A stretch of 64,000 bases of DNA from Mesorhabditis belari (lineage: Eukaryota > Nematoda > Chromadorea > Rhabditida > Rhabditidae): the NCBI GenBank assembly GCA_958450365.1, contig CAUEEP010000728.1, positions 1,891,001 to 1,955,000 on the forward strand, written 5' to 3'. Numbering within the stretch: the first letter of the stretch is position 1; each line of letters begins with the position of its first letter. The translations under genes and the position numbers were made by a program. Shown here piece after piece: positions 1 through 10,957 of this stretch. The notes below the pieces were generated by a model that did no database searches, had not been told where the DNA came from, and was given only the letters and a program-made list of their open reading frames with translations.

Positions 1-190
1 GGAGTTTGTCGAGAGTGGCCATCAATTCATCACTTGAAATTTCCCTCTCATTTATGTGACTTCAAAACTTTTCACTCACCGATCTTTGTCGAACAGATTC
101 GAGAATCTCCTCGTCAACCCGCGTACATCTTCTTGTGATGAGCAATTGTAATAGCTGGTTGCTTCTGGGTAATCCGGTTCAGGCCATAGC
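1..190 (-). CDS. 3' part of an unrecognised gene, two exons visible
   Basis: Two exons can be read on the minus strand. The first (190 to 80) starts after a TTTCAAG acceptor and ends at a CG|GTGAGT donor. It encodes a 37-residue acidic stretch containing WPEPDYPEATSYYNC. The second (32 to 1) follows another TTTCAAG acceptor and continues the frame exactly (CG + T gives Arg) with RDELMATLDKL, then leaves the window. The intron between them is 47 nt. No start codon or upstream exon could be placed with confidence; a short open segment at 788-834 does not match in phase. I do not recognise the family. Codon use and clean splice sites make a real gene likely, but its function is unknown. Confidence 0.55.
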
Positions 191-1487
191 CTTGAAATGG
201 CGTTTTTTATAAAATTACCCACATTAAACTTTATCTTTCTATTCATTTTATTCTATTTCTATTTCTATTTCCCCACCTCTCGACTGGTCGATCGCTCTTC
301 GTTCTCATCAAATGTTCAACTTGATTTCTCGCATTTGCAAGCTCATTTTTCAAATGTTCAATCTAAAATAGCGATTAAAATAGGAAGATTCTTTGTCTAA
401 ACATGTAATCGAAGTCGCAAAGTGTCATCATTGTGTTGATCGGATTGCTTTCCCAAATTGTATCTGATGTTCGGGTTCTGATGTTTCTTATGTTCTGATG
501 GATTCGGGTAGTTCTGATTGGCTCGTCGCATCTCTCTTTTATCTAAAATTTCGAATGAAAAGAGTACGAATAAGCATCTGCTAAGATTGAATATCTTTCA
601 CTTAATTGAAATCTCGAAAAAATTCATTTCCAGAGTATTTTAGGAGGCAAGATTGGAGTTAAAAAGATCTAAATGTTTGATATTAGTATTATTAGAAGTT
701 TTCCCAGAAGGAACACTTAAAAGAATCAAAAATTACAAGAATGTCAAGGATTCGAACGAAAGAAAAACAAAGAAAAACAAAGAAAAAGGAAAGATCGAAT
801 CGAACCTGTGCTATCCAACTGTGTGCCGGAATGGTGACTCTGTTTTTCAGTCTTTTCTTCTCCTTCAATTCTTTCTTGTTCTTCGTCTTTATGAATGGTA
901 GTTGGAGAGTGAATTTGATGGTGAATGGCCTTGAAATGTCCACGATTACACCCTGAAAAATGACATAAATATTGAATAATTGAATGAAGATGAAAATTGA
1001 TTAGAGTTGAACAAGGATCGATGGATTCATTGTGTACTTTTGTGGCAAAAATGGAAACAACGGAATTGCTGGGACACTGAATTGCGTATCTAGGAGAACT
1101 TTAGTATCAAAGGAAATTAGAAATCAGAAATCAGATATCAGAAATCGAGTGCATCAGAAAAGGTATGTTTCCATTTTTGAGCAGAAAGGTTTACGAGATT
1201 TACTTCAGATTACGGTCAGCCGTCAGAAAAGGTGTGTTTCCATGTCAGAAAAGGTGTGTTTCCATGTCAGAAAAGGTGTGTTTCCATGTCAGAAAAGGTG
1301 TGTTTCCATTACGGCCAGCCGTAATCTTGAGCGTAAGGGCATGATTTGATGAAATCTTTTGAAAATCTTTTGATTTCTCAAAATATGGTATTGAGGCAAT
1401 TTCTAAAAGTATAAATTCAATGCTAGAAAGCTTCAAAAAACAAAGCCAAGGTGGCTAATGAATCATTGAACGAAACTAATGAATGAA
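191..1487. other. gene-poor interval
   Basis: AT-rich DNA with no convincing exon on either strand. Small open frames at 653-956 are low-complexity, Lys/Phe-rich and lack splice or coding support. The only structure seen is the 22-nt tandem repeat listed separately. Confidence 0.5.
1222..1309 (+). repeat. 22-nt tandem repeat, four copies
   Basis: Four head-to-tail copies of GTCAGAAAAGGTGTGTTTCC plus AT, almost identical. The array is bracketed by near-identical flanks (TACGGTCAGCCG on the left, TACGGCCAGCCG on the right), and a fifth diverged unit lies at about 1154-1175. Confidence 0.9.
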
Positions 1488-1571
1488 CCAACAAATTGCG
1501 AATACTTCTCTCGGGGAATTCATTACTAATGATCGGCGAATTCCCCGAGAGAAGTGTTCGCTATTTGTTGG
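1488..1571. other. 84-nt imperfect hairpin, pre-miRNA-like
   Basis: Arms of 34 nt (1488-1521 and 1538-1571) pair almost completely around a 16-nt loop. The core CTTCTCTCGGGGAATTC pairs perfectly. The outer part contains two or three mismatches, as in CAACAAATTGCG against CGCTATTTGTTG. Length, arm size and few mismatches resemble an animal microRNA precursor. A young inverted-repeat element or simple foldback would look the same, and no seed match to a known miRNA was recognised. Confidence 0.35.
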
Positions 1572-1783
1572 TTGTTCTTCTCCAAATTGTCAATGGAAAT
1601 TGACAAGTGACCTTCAGAGGATCCCTTTCTCACACACAAAACAAAAGAAAAACAAAGATTCTTTTGAATTTCCCCTTCTCATTCGAGTTTTTAATTGAAA
1701 AAACCCCTTTTCATTGACCGGTTTTTATGATGGGAAAACGAGAAAAATGACGGAAAAAGTGGGAAATAAAAATATGAGAGTAG

Positions 1784-1828
1784 ACTTTAAATAAGTAATA
1801 AAGCACTGTGCTTTATTACTTATTTAAA
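1784..1828. repeat. perfect 45-nt palindrome
   Basis: CTTTAAATAAGTAATAAAGC is followed almost at once by its exact reverse complement, centred on GCACTGTGC, leaving essentially no loop. It could extrude as a cruciform. No gene is adjacent. Confidence 0.8.
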
Positions 1829-1874
1829 GATTTCTACTAGGAAAAGCTATCGTAGTCAATTTTGCTGTTAGGAA

Positions 1875-1977
1875 AGCTAAGCCTTAAAGCTAGCCAACTA
1901 GCCAACTAGCCCACTAGCCAACTAGCCCACTAGCCAACTAGTCCACTAGCCAACTAGCCAACTAGCCAACTAGCCAG
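1875..1977 (+). repeat. 8-nt tandem repeat (CCAACTAG and variants)
   Basis: About a dozen copies of CCAACTAG/CCCACTAG/TCCACTAG between an AGCTAG-rich left edge and AGCCAGCTT. A simple minisatellite. Confidence 0.85.
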
Positions 1978-3176
1978 CTTTTTTGTTCAAAAATTTAAAC
2001 ACATCCTTTCTAGCGTACTAAGATTTTGATTTAAAAAAGTTTAAACTGTCAAACCAGTGTGTTAGAAAGGGTGTTTTTGTGATTGATGAGAGGTAAAACG
2101 AATCTTAAAAGTTTTCTAAAGGCAGAACTGTTTGGATCAGAAGATTTATTTGGTTGGTAAGAAAGTTCTCGGGAAATTTCGACTGTAATTTCTTAAAAAC
2201 GAAACCACTAATACAAGAACATTTTGTTCTATTATTTACAAATCGACTTCAAGAAGTTACTCGTAAAAAAAAATGAGTGCAGCTTTCCTTTAAAATTTTA
2301 GAGATTTTTTGATAAATTCTTATTTTCCAGCTTAAATTCAGCTTACTTTTTAAAAACGATTTTTTAAGAGGTAAAGCGATTAAAAAAAAACGATTTCTTA
2401 TGAGGTAAAGCTAGCATAAATGAGCAATACGCTCTTTAATCTCTATTTTTGACCAAGAAATCTTTTTACAGAGAAGCTGTATTTCAAAAGAATACTTTTT
2501 TTTGGTGTCATCTTCATGGCACTGAGTGTTTGCTAAAAGAGGTTATTCTGAAAGGTTAAAGCATTAGATAAAATTTACCTTTATCACCAAATGTTCCCTA
2601 TTTTAAGTACTTGATTTCAGGTTTTGAATGGGACCCATTGCCTATCCATTAACCCATTAAAAACTTGTCTAAAAGCTGGTCACTCAAAAAGTGACCAAGT
2701 CACTTCAGCTGAGGAAATCTCTTATTTTTTTTGCCTGAAGCCCACTCTGATTTTTTGTCAAAAACTTTTTGAAATATAAGCAAGTTTATCAAAAAAAATT
2801 TGGGAAGAATTGATGGCTTGATTTTCGAGAAATCACTGTGCAAACTTTTTCTCTACGAACTTTCTTGCCAACTTAATCGGAAAGGAAAGTGGGAAATGCT
2901 ATCGTAGTCTTTTGTAATTAAAAACTATTGAAAACTATTGTAATTTTTAAAAACCAAAGTCAATAGTGGGTTTTTCTTTTCTTCTTGGGTAACAATAATC
3001 GTTAAAAATGAGTTTCAATCTCACTTTTTATCCAAAGATTGTCTGGAAAAAAGTCATTTGATTCTGAGAAATTTAAAGTGATAAGCTAGAATTTTAAAAC
3101 TAATAAAAGAAAAGATATTTTATTCTTTCTTGATGTTGATTGAATGGTGGCAAGTCACTTCTCCGTACTCAAAAAG
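1978..3176. other. gene-free AT-rich interval
   Basis: Nothing coding was seen on either strand. Short runs of A and T, no tandem array, no recognisable element. Confidence 0.5.
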
Positions 3177-6100
3177 CTATTCTTTTCCCCGTCGACGGGT
3201 TGAGGCTCGGATTTCAGACCGGAAACAGACACAAACACAATGGAAACCTATTGAAAGCCCCAGTTTAAAAGTTTAAAAAATATTTGATGATCAATGATTT
3301 TGATTTATCGATTTTGTTTTATCGATTTTGTTTCATCATTACAAAAGTCTAACATTACCTTCATTCTCGGCTTCTTGCTCATCAGCGTTGATTTCTGGGG
3401 TGTTGATCGTGATACTTCGAAGACCCAGAGTGCCCAGGGATGAAGATTCTAGAAAAAAAAGCTACAATTCATAAAATAAGAATCTAAGTAAAGTTAAAAT
3501 TAAGTTAATAGATTATTTTTTCTAGAAATGTTTGCTCTGTAAGGCATCTTTGAGTTTCCGTTATTCTTTTTACTGCCACTGTACTTTTGTACTTACCGTA
3601 AATACTGTAATAGTACCACACCGCCATAATGATGATGTGGAGGGTTGCGTAGTCTAGCTTTGAACGAGTTTTTCTCGACACTGCTTTATGCTACAATGCG
3701 CGTTTCGTTATCAAAAAATAGCTGAAATTCAGGGCTATTTTTTGATATCAAAGACGTAATTTTTGAAAGTACGGGTGCTTCGAAAAAAATGAAATACTAA
3801 AAAACTTTGGCGATTACGCGATTGTACGAGGGGGGTGGGGTACTATTACAGTGTTTACGGTAGTTTATCTTTGAATCTTCACCAAATTATCGACTACGCG
3901 ACTGTACGCGCATTGTAGCATAAAGCAGTGTCGAGAAAAACTCGTTCAAAGCTAGACTACGCAACACTCCCATCGTCATGATGGGAGTGGGGTACTATTA
4001 CGGTATTTACGGTAGGTATTAACATTGTCGTAGTAGTTTCTAGAAATCCTACTGCAGTATATTTTACTTAAAACATTTAATTTTATTCATAAATCAACCA
4101 TGATGATGTTTCGATGGTGTTGATGTTGTGCCCGGTTCACTTCCACTTTCATTCGAGCAACCACTATCGAAATCTTGATAGTTTGCGAGTTGAAATACCT
4201 AAAATATTCAAGATTTCTAAGATTTCTAAGCTTTCTAATCTTTCTAATCTTTCCAATCTTTCTAATCTTTCTAATCTTTCCAATCTTTCCAATCTTTCTA
4301 ATCTTTCTAATCTTTCCAATCTTTCCAATCTTTCTAATCTTTCTAACCGTTTTAACCTTTTTAACCTTTTTAACCTTTTCAGTACTGACCTTTTCATAAG
4401 TGTTATTGAAAACGACGATCAACTCAGCAATAACCGGGTCCAAATGTTCAATTCTAAATCAGCTTTACATGTAAAAGCAGAAAATCTTTGTTGATATAGA
4501 ATGCATTGATAATCACTATAGAAATAGTTTTATATTTTATAACTGTTTTACTTGAAATCACTTGGAATCGCACGATGAAACGCGTTGAAGAGGCCGACCA
4601 ATAAACGATCCGAGGCCACTCGTTTTCGTGCGATTCTCAACAAGGAACAAAGCTGAAAGGAGTGTTTAAAGGAGTCAGAAAGCCGAGCCAGCTCAGGAGC
4701 CACGAGGTTCTGCTTTGACTTGGTTTTTCTGCAACTCTGATCCTGGGCATGAAGCTAGGCAAGAATCTGGTCTAGTTGACAAGCTTGAATCCCACAAAAC
4801 AAATAATTTGATAAGAAATTACGTGTTGATTCGACGTGGTATCCGTCAACAATTTCTCCATTTGCTCGTTGTGTTTCAATCGATCGAAGATCTCGGACAA
4901 GCGGAGACCGATCTGGCGTTGGTGTGAGGCTGATGAGGGATCGATTGAATTTTCTGTAATTGTTATTGAGAAAAGGATTATCTATGGAAAAGTACCCGAT
5001 TTTTCTGTTGTTTCTTTCAATATTTGAACACATTTTTTCAGCTTCTCGTCGTGTTTTGCAATTTCGATTTTCATCGCATCTTGGATTCTAAAATTGAAAA
5101 AATGTTTATGTTCAACCAGCCGAAAAACAGTAAATGTTTTGAGGCCAGCGCATGGTCTACCTGGCGCAGTCTACCTAGCTCGCCCGCAGTCTACCTAGCT
5201 CTACCTAGCTCGCTTGCCTCACACGGCTCACACGATCCGGGTTCGACCCCCGGAGGTCGCTCGATTTTGACTTTTCAAAAAATTCCACCTTTTTTTGGCC
5301 TAAAGATGGCTGAGAAAAAACCCGTACAGACAAATGAACAGACATTGCTCTTTCATATATAGTAAATCTTTATTTTACCGTATTAATCCCTGCGACGAAT
5401 TGACTAATCCATGACATCCGAGACTCTCCAAACAGATCTCCAATTGACGCTTATCGGCCGAGGCTCGGGTGAGCAGAATGGGGAATTGGCGACTGATCAC
5501 GCCAAGAATTGAACTCAATGACTTCTCCAGAGACTGAATAGCTTTATCGATGGCAAGTATAGAATGGTAATCAAGAATTGCTAGAAGAAATCAAAATCAA
5601 CAATGGTAGGTAAATTAGAATTCAAGAATGATTTAAAAATGCGGTAAAGCTTCAGTCTCACTACCGGTATGCCCAAGCAAAGTATTGGATCAAATCACCA
5701 AGACTTAATTGGAAAATTTTTGTAACATTCAGTCTTGATGGTTGAATATTTTTTTAAACCAACAGTAAGAAAAAGGACAATTTGTGTTTAGACGACTAGA
5801 TTTAGAATCAGTGAATCGAGCAAGGGATTTAAATTGTCCAAAAATTGGTCAATCCGTGGTATCAAGCTGCTTCGTTTTGATTTTGAAATTGGCTGAGAGG
5901 TGGTTTAGAAAAACAAAACCATTTCATCAATAGCGAATAGTGAGTTCTATGTAAACCACGAGAATTTCCCCATGTCAGGCTCACTACCGGTATGCCCAAG
6001 CAAAATATTAGATCAAAGCACCAAGACTTAATTGGAAAATTTTTCAAAAGAAAAAACATTCTGTCTTGATGGTTGAATATTTTTTTAAACAAACAGTAAG

Positions 6101-6436
6101 AGAAAGGCTGTGAATTTAGAATTTTTCAAAATCTTTAGCCCACCTCTACACTCGGCAAGGTCCTCGCGTGCGCTTTCCCGCTTTTCTCTCCTTGTTCACG
6201 ATAGGCAATCCACCTAAAGGATTTCGTTTTCTCAAGATTTAAAGCTTTAAATCTACAAATGTGAAACGTTTCTCATAGAAATTTTCAAAAAAACTTACCA
6301 AACGACTCGACAAAAGAGCTCTTCAGCTTTTAATAGACACGGCATCAATGAGCCCGAGTTGAAGAAGTGCAGCTGAAAAGTTTCTGTATTTTTTTTTGTG
6401 TTATACTTTATACTTTTAGATTTCTTGAATGTCCCA

Positions 6437-6467
<31 letters not shown>

Positions 6468-7374
6468 TCCATTTCCTAGATGTTTGCTGGGTGAAATGTT
6501 TGTGTTGACCCAAACGGTGACATCGAGGTCACTTTTGCTCGAAATTCTCCCGTCGGAACGGGGGAAATGCAAGGAAAAGAGAGAAAGGTTTGAGAAATTC
6601 AAAAGAATTTTCTTCCAAAGAAACCGTTTTGGGTTTTGTCAACAAACTGTGAATGGTGAATGAGTGAAGATTGCAAAAAGGTAACAGTTTATTTAATTGG
6701 ATATGTGGAATTTACTCTGGGTACTTCTAGCGCTGGAATTATGGTATGGAATTATGGTATAGAATTATGGTATAGAATTATGGTATAGAATTATGGCATG
6801 GAATTATGGCATGGAATTATGGTATAGAATTATGGTATAGAATTATGGTATGGAATTATGATATGGAATTATGGTAAATGAAGCACAGTACTCGTGGAAA
6901 AATCCTGATAATCTTCATTTACCTGTTCACACCGAACATAAAGCGCTTCGATGACAGGAAGTGTCCATGGAACAGAGACAACGAGTGTTTCGATTGACGG
7001 CAAAACATTCAGCAAACTTGTCAACTCAGAAGCCGAAAAGGCTTTAATCTATAAGAATTTGTTGTTTAATAACTTTCAAAATCGTTATACTTTTGCTATA
7101 TATTTTCGTATGGTTGGTGGATCGAGAAACGGGAGTCCCTGATCACAGTGACGAATGAGGAGATTCGACTCACCTCTGGACGGGGTTCGACTACCGGGCA
7201 ACTGAAATAGAACCAATATTAACCAATATTACTAAACTATTTACTTAAATAATCGATTTATATTCAATTAGTGATCTTGTTCTCATAAAGTCTTTATTAG
7301 TTTTATTAGATTCTCTTCAAAAAAACGACCTCATATTTCCATCCAGCAGCTCGTCGTGTCACTTCGAAAGACAT
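3177..7374 (-). CDS. unrecognised 14-exon gene, about 477 aa
   Basis: Exons on the minus strand: 7374-7330, 7201-7091, 7048-6923, 6611-6510, 6372-6299, 6213-6144, 5533-5379, 5087-4996, 4953-4823, 4754-4552, 4453-4390, 4198-4099, 3448-3359 and 3247-3177. All join in phase and give 478 codons including TAG. The start ATG (7374) opens MSFEVTRRAAGWKYE. The middle is helical and charged (EIAKHDEKLKKCVQILKE, RLSEIFDRLKHNEQMEKLL), consistent with coiled coil. A conserved-looking block follows (RIARKRVASDRLLVGLFNAF, DPVIAELIVVFNNTYEK). The C-terminus is Ser/Gly/Glu-rich. No signal peptide or clear membrane span was seen, suggesting an intracellular scaffold or trafficking protein, but I do not recognise the family. 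Weak points: the start of exon 4, the start of exon 7 (a longer form from 5580 is open but out of phase) and the last exon. Alternatively the protein ends at TGA 4094-4096. Confidence 0.65.
3595..4017. mobile_element. inverted-repeat element, family A, in intron 12 of the 3177-7374 gene
   Basis: The ends are TACCGTAAATACTGTAATAG and its reverse complement. Inside are the family hallmarks: GTCTAGCTTTGAACGAGTTTTT, and AAAAAATAGCTGAAATTCAG facing its own complement. The copy carries an internal duplicated end (TTTACGGTAGTTTATC at 3855), the same junction later amplified at 59300-59725. Non-autonomous: no open frame. Confidence 0.85.
4207..4345 (+). repeat. 10-nt tandem repeat (TCTAATCTTT/CCAATCTTTC) in an intron
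   Basis: About 14 copies of a 10-nt unit alternating TCTAATCTTT and CCAATCTTTC. It lies in intron 11 of the 3177-7374 gene, beside the acceptor of exon 12. The open frames crossing it on both strands are repeat artefacts. Confidence 0.9.
5186..5260 (+). pseudogene. tRNA-like remnant (intact T arm)
   Basis: A perfect T arm (CCGGG-TTCGACC-CCCGG, 5237-5253) is followed by a 7-nt acceptor-like AGGTCGC. Upstream, GCTTGCCTCACACGG resembles the anticodon arm of a Val(CAC) tRNA, but CTCACACG is duplicated and no 5' acceptor strand (GCGACCT) is present. Upstream are repeated AGTCTACCTAGCTCG units. Probably a tRNA fragment or tRNA-derived SINE piece; it sits in intron 7 of the minus-strand gene. Confidence 0.45.
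5641..6110. repeat. dispersed repeat G, copy 1 plus a partial second copy
   Basis: 5641-5976 is nearly identical to 10958-11283, sharing GGTCAATCCGTGGTATCAAG and ATGTAAACCACGAGAATTTC. Directly after it, 5977-6110 repeats the first third of the unit (CTCACTACCGGTATGCCCAA again). It lies in intron 6 of the 3177-7374 gene. Class unknown: no terminal inverted repeat and no coding sequence was seen. Confidence 0.8.
6739..6876 (+). repeat. 14-nt tandem repeat (GAATTATGGTATAG)
   Basis: About ten copies with minor TATGGTATGG/TATGGCATGG variants, in intron 3 of the 3177-7374 gene. Confidence 0.9.
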
Positions 7375-7732
7375 TTGACAAGAGGGAAACTGTAAAAATT
7401 GTACTTGTTGGTTTTAAGATAAAAGGAAAAGTGTAAAAAATTTTTACAAGAAAGTTTCTTTCGCAAATCTTGCGTTAAACTTAAAAAATTGTACTTGTCG
7501 GTATCAAAATGAAAAGAAAAGTGTAAAAAGCAGGTTCGGTTCGTTTAGCAAGAGAGGGTTCCTTTTGAAAATCTTGCCTTAATCTTAAAATTTCTTTTTG
7601 ACAGAAAAAGAGAACCAAAATCTGGCAGGGTTTAGTAAATCCCTGCCATTTAAAAGTTTTGGAAAGGATGGAGAGGAAAAGAACAAAAAAAAAGGCAATA
7701 AGTAAACTGTGAAAAGAAATCAAAGTCAGCTA

Positions 7733-7832
7733 AGACAAAGGCAAAGCTAAGGCAAAGGCAAAGCTAAGACAAAGGCAAAGCTAAGACAAAGGCAAAGCTA
7801 AGACAAAGGCAAAGCTAAGACAAAGACAAAGC
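7733..7832 (+). repeat. 17-nt tandem repeat (AGACAAAGGCAAAGCTA)
   Basis: About six copies; the last unit reads AGACAAAGACAAAGCTA. A simple minisatellite in intergenic DNA. Confidence 0.9.
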
Positions 7833-8051
7833 TAAAAAAATTGTATCCAGTGATCGTAAAGAAGTAATTAACACTTTTATAGTTACACTTTTTATCTAAC
7901 AAAAAATCTAGTACAAAAATCTAGGATAAAGTTTCAAGAAAGAGATGTTTCAGGGTCAAGGAAGGTTTAGTAAATCAGGGATCTCGTAGGGTTTAGTAAA
8001 TCTAGTAAAGTTTGACAATTGTAAGTGATTTATCTTGTCAAAAGCTCAATG

Positions 8052-8190
8052 ATAATGATCATTAGATCATTAGGTCGATCATTAGATCATTAGATCATTA
8101 GATCGATCATTAGATCGATCATTAGATCGATCATTAGATTGATCATTAGATCGATCATTAGATTGATCATTAGATCATTAGATCATTAGA
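8052..8190 (+). repeat. GATCATTA/GATCGATCATTA tandem array, copy 1
   Basis: Short units of ATCATTAG and ATCGATCATTAG are interleaved. The right flank (TTTCTTTAAATCCTTTCTAT, then TTTAACAGGATCTAA and GGAAACTAGTTTGG) is shared with the array at 13576-13768. The array therefore belongs to a dispersed repeat unit and did not arise twice independently. Confidence 0.85.
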
Positions 8191-8439
8191 TTTCTTTAAA
8201 TCCTTTCTATTTAACAGGATCTAATTGTTTAAAAATATGCGGAAACTAGTTTGGAAATTTTTGTGTGTCAAAAACTTGTCAAAAGCTCAAAGATAATAAT
8301 TGCCCAGGAGGATCAAGCTCAAGCAAAGAGAATAAAAGTGGCAAGGATAAGAGTACGTCTTTTCAGAACCACAGCACAGCACAATACGAGTCTCTGTGTC
8401 TTTTTCTGTTCCTTGTCTTCCTCCGATTGTCCTTTAGCC

Positions 8440-8567
8440 TTTTAGGGGTAGCTCTAACCCTACCCAACCCCGTTGTTTGATGTGAGGCTTCTCCTTTTCT
8501 AGCCTTTCCTTCACCCAAACCTCAGCTCCCATCTCATCGTATGCAAATTTGATAGTCTCTTTGTGAT
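8440..8567 (-). CDS. possible isolated exon
   Basis: On the minus strand, after a TTTTGAG acceptor-like site, 41 codons run open to a TAA with balanced, helical composition (TIKFAYDEMGAEVWVKERLE). There is no ATG, and no partner exon was found. It may be the last exon of an undetected gene or a fossil. The function is unknown. Confidence 0.2.
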
Positions 8568-9194
8568 TCGTCTCAAAAGTTTTCACAAACCAGGAAGAAT
8601 TTGAATTTGAAATGATTAAAGTTATCAGAAAATATTAAAGAAAGAAAGAAAACTGATGTATAATAATGTTTAGACGGCTTTTAAATATTCCCAATGGCTT
8701 AAATATTCCCAATGGCTATAAGGAACCAAATGTGAATGACAGAAAAGAATTTTTTTAAGTAAACAAACCCTTTCTTTAGTTTGTATACAGAAATAGCTTT
8801 GCTATAGCTTGAAAAAAAAGCTTTGAATAAAATCAAAAATAGAACTTTAACATGATAAAGTTTATTTGAAATTTAGAAATGTTTTTGAGGTGGATTCTTC
8901 AACCAGAAAGGGGCTGATCGAATGATCAATCGACAAAGAGACAAAGATATGCTCTCAAGAAGAATGAAGAAGAAAGAAAAGAAAAGAAAGATCGCCTCAA
9001 GGGTCATCCATTCAAAGCAAACTAAAAGAAAAAGAGAAGCAATTCATTCCATTAACATCTATAGTAGTTTTCAAGTTCTATCGCAGAGATGTTTAAGCAG
9101 AGCATGTTTTAAAGTCGGTTTAGAACTAGAACTAGTTTGTTTAGAACTAGAACTAGTTTGTTTAGAACTAGCTTCTCCCACAAAAAGTATCAGG

Positions 9195-9645
9195 TTTCCC
9201 TGCAAATCGTGCTGGATCAGTAGGTGACAGTTACAGTTCAGTTACAACTACAATGCCTGCAAATCGTGCTGCATCAGTAGGTGACAGTGACAGTTCAGTT
9301 ACAACTACAAATCTTGATGATTTGAAAGAAAGTTGTGGAAAAAATCTGATTTAACCCAGATGAATCGTTAAACTTTCGAGTGAAGCAAATGCAAGAGTTT
9401 CGAGCGTTTACTTCAACCATTTGTAACTCGAGATCTTCTCGTCGGAGGCCGTGTTTTAGTCGAAAACTTCTAGGTCAAAGATCGGTGAGGGGAAAACAAA
9501 AAACATTCAATTGGTACCACATCGGAAATTTTGGATAATCAGGAACCTGATGGATTGACCTCAAAATCTTCAGCTCAAAGTCCCCGAATTTTCTCCCTTT
9601 TCACCGTTTGACAGGTTTCATTTTTCTGCCGAATTTCAAAGCTAA
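9195..9645 (+). CDS. candidate gene fragment with a duplicated 19-residue unit
   Basis: The plus strand reads PANRAGSVGDSYSSVTTTM then PANRAASVGDSDSSVTTT, a 57-nt tandem duplication kept in frame, followed by NLDDLKE. A second open block (9357-9485) reads ESLNFRVKQMQEFRAFTSTI and onward to GQRS at a GTGAGG donor. After a TTCAG acceptor at 9571, LKVPEFSPFSPFDR runs to TAA (9643-9645); this last junction is in phase. Joining the first two blocks needs a 28-nt intron, shorter than nearby introns, so the model may be wrong. The block at 9357-9485 is also open on the other strand. Function unknown. Confidence 0.3.
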
Positions 9646-10054
9646 AGAGTCAACAAAAGCCGGCTGAAAATGATGAGGGAAATTGTGGGAAAATTTTAAA
9701 AAGCACAATACTCTCAAAGTTGATGTACCCTTGGATAAAGGTTTTAAAAGGGTCAGAATAGTCAATCAGATCAGTCAGATCCCTCAGATCAGTCAGAACA
9801 GAAGAATCAAACGATATAAATTGTCCAGTTAGTGATTATTGCCAAAAATTTCCATTTACCAGCAAATTTGAAATGAAAATTCGCCAAAGATCAACGATTT
9901 TCTCATCTCTATCTAGAAAATTGCACCAATAGCTATAGCAAATTTCAATGAAAATCCAATAAATTACACCTAATCGAGAAAAAAAAGACATTCTTTATTT
10001 TTACAGCTTGCTTACAGCTTACAGCTATTATAGCTTTTTTATTAAAAAATTGCA

Positions 10055-10276
10055 TACCGTATTTTCTCTAATCGTAGTGCATCCCGGCGAGCCGAGTTGA
10101 TGACGATTTTACAGTTTCCAAATTTTCCCAGAAGTCCAACACTCAAATCCCCCACAAGATCTCGTCGTCAGCTACATTTTCCGACCCCACATCGATAGGT
10201 TCTGATAATCGGTTCTCGAGATTTCGAGCAATTTAGGCGACGCTCAGGGTGCACTACTATTAGAGAAAATACGGTA
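10055..10276. mobile_element. inverted-repeat element, family B
   Basis: Ends are TACCGTATTTTCTCTAATCG and TTAGAGAAAATACGGTA. The body contains the family core CGACCCCACATCGATAGGTT and CGGTTCTCGAGATTTCGAGC. About 220 bp, no open frame, TA at the edges. Confidence 0.85.
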
Positions 10277-10548
10277 CTATGTTTAAGCAGTATGTTTTCT
10301 CAAAGATTATTTCCAATTCAAAAATAATTAATAGACAAAAATAATAATTAACGGTAAGATCTTTTATGTGGCCCTAGTTCGTGCCCTTAGAGCAGGTACT
10401 GCAGTACAGCTACCTGTGTACTATAGTATTGTAAGTTGTACTATAGTATTGTAATTTTAAGTGACTTTGTGAACTTTTATTTAGTATTGTACAATACATT
10501 TTTCATGTCGTTTTCGCACTTTATTTCTTTCTGAATAAAGTATTTATA

Positions 10549-10770
10549 TGCCGTATTTTCTCTAATACTAGTGCACCTGAGCGAGCCGAGTCAGTGACTA
10601 TTTACGGCTTCCAAAGTTTTCCCAGAAGCTCAGCACTCAAATCCCCCACTAGATCTCATTGTCAGCTACATTTTCCGACCCCACATCGATAGGTTCTGAT
10701 AAGCGGTTCTCGAGATTTCGAGCAATTTAGGCGACGCTCAGGGTGCACTACTATTAGAGAAAATACGATA
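10549..10770. mobile_element. inverted-repeat element, family B
   Basis: Same ends and body as the copy 300 bp upstream, in the same orientation. The terminal bases are slightly degraded (GCCGTATTTTC, AAATACGATA). Confidence 0.85.
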
Positions 10771-10957
10771 ATAATTATTCTAATTTCGATTTCGCTTATC
10801 CATTTCCTTTTCTAGAATTTTAAAGCTTCAAATAAAACATTTAGTTAGAGTTTAAGTATCTCAGCTAGCGAGCGATTATGTGTTTCATAAAAGTTTTCAC
10901 GTCGAGATGTTCAAGACACTTTTTGTAATCAGATCAGTATCAGCTATAGGAAAATTT

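Larger units (their letters stand above)
7375..9194. other. intergenic, repeat-rich
   Basis: Upstream of the minus-strand gene start. It contains two tandem arrays (listed separately), one isolated open stretch (8440-8567), and a Lys/Arg-rich open frame at 8922-9227 judged non-coding. 9116-9172 holds nearly three copies of a 21-nt AGAACTAGAACTAGTTTGTT unit. Confidence 0.5.

Noticed and set aside
4087..4494. Open frames of 77-126 residues over the TCTAATCTTT array on both strands
   Set aside because: A 10-nt repeat without stops yields long frames in every phase. Real coding on the minus strand is limited to the two exons that flank the array.
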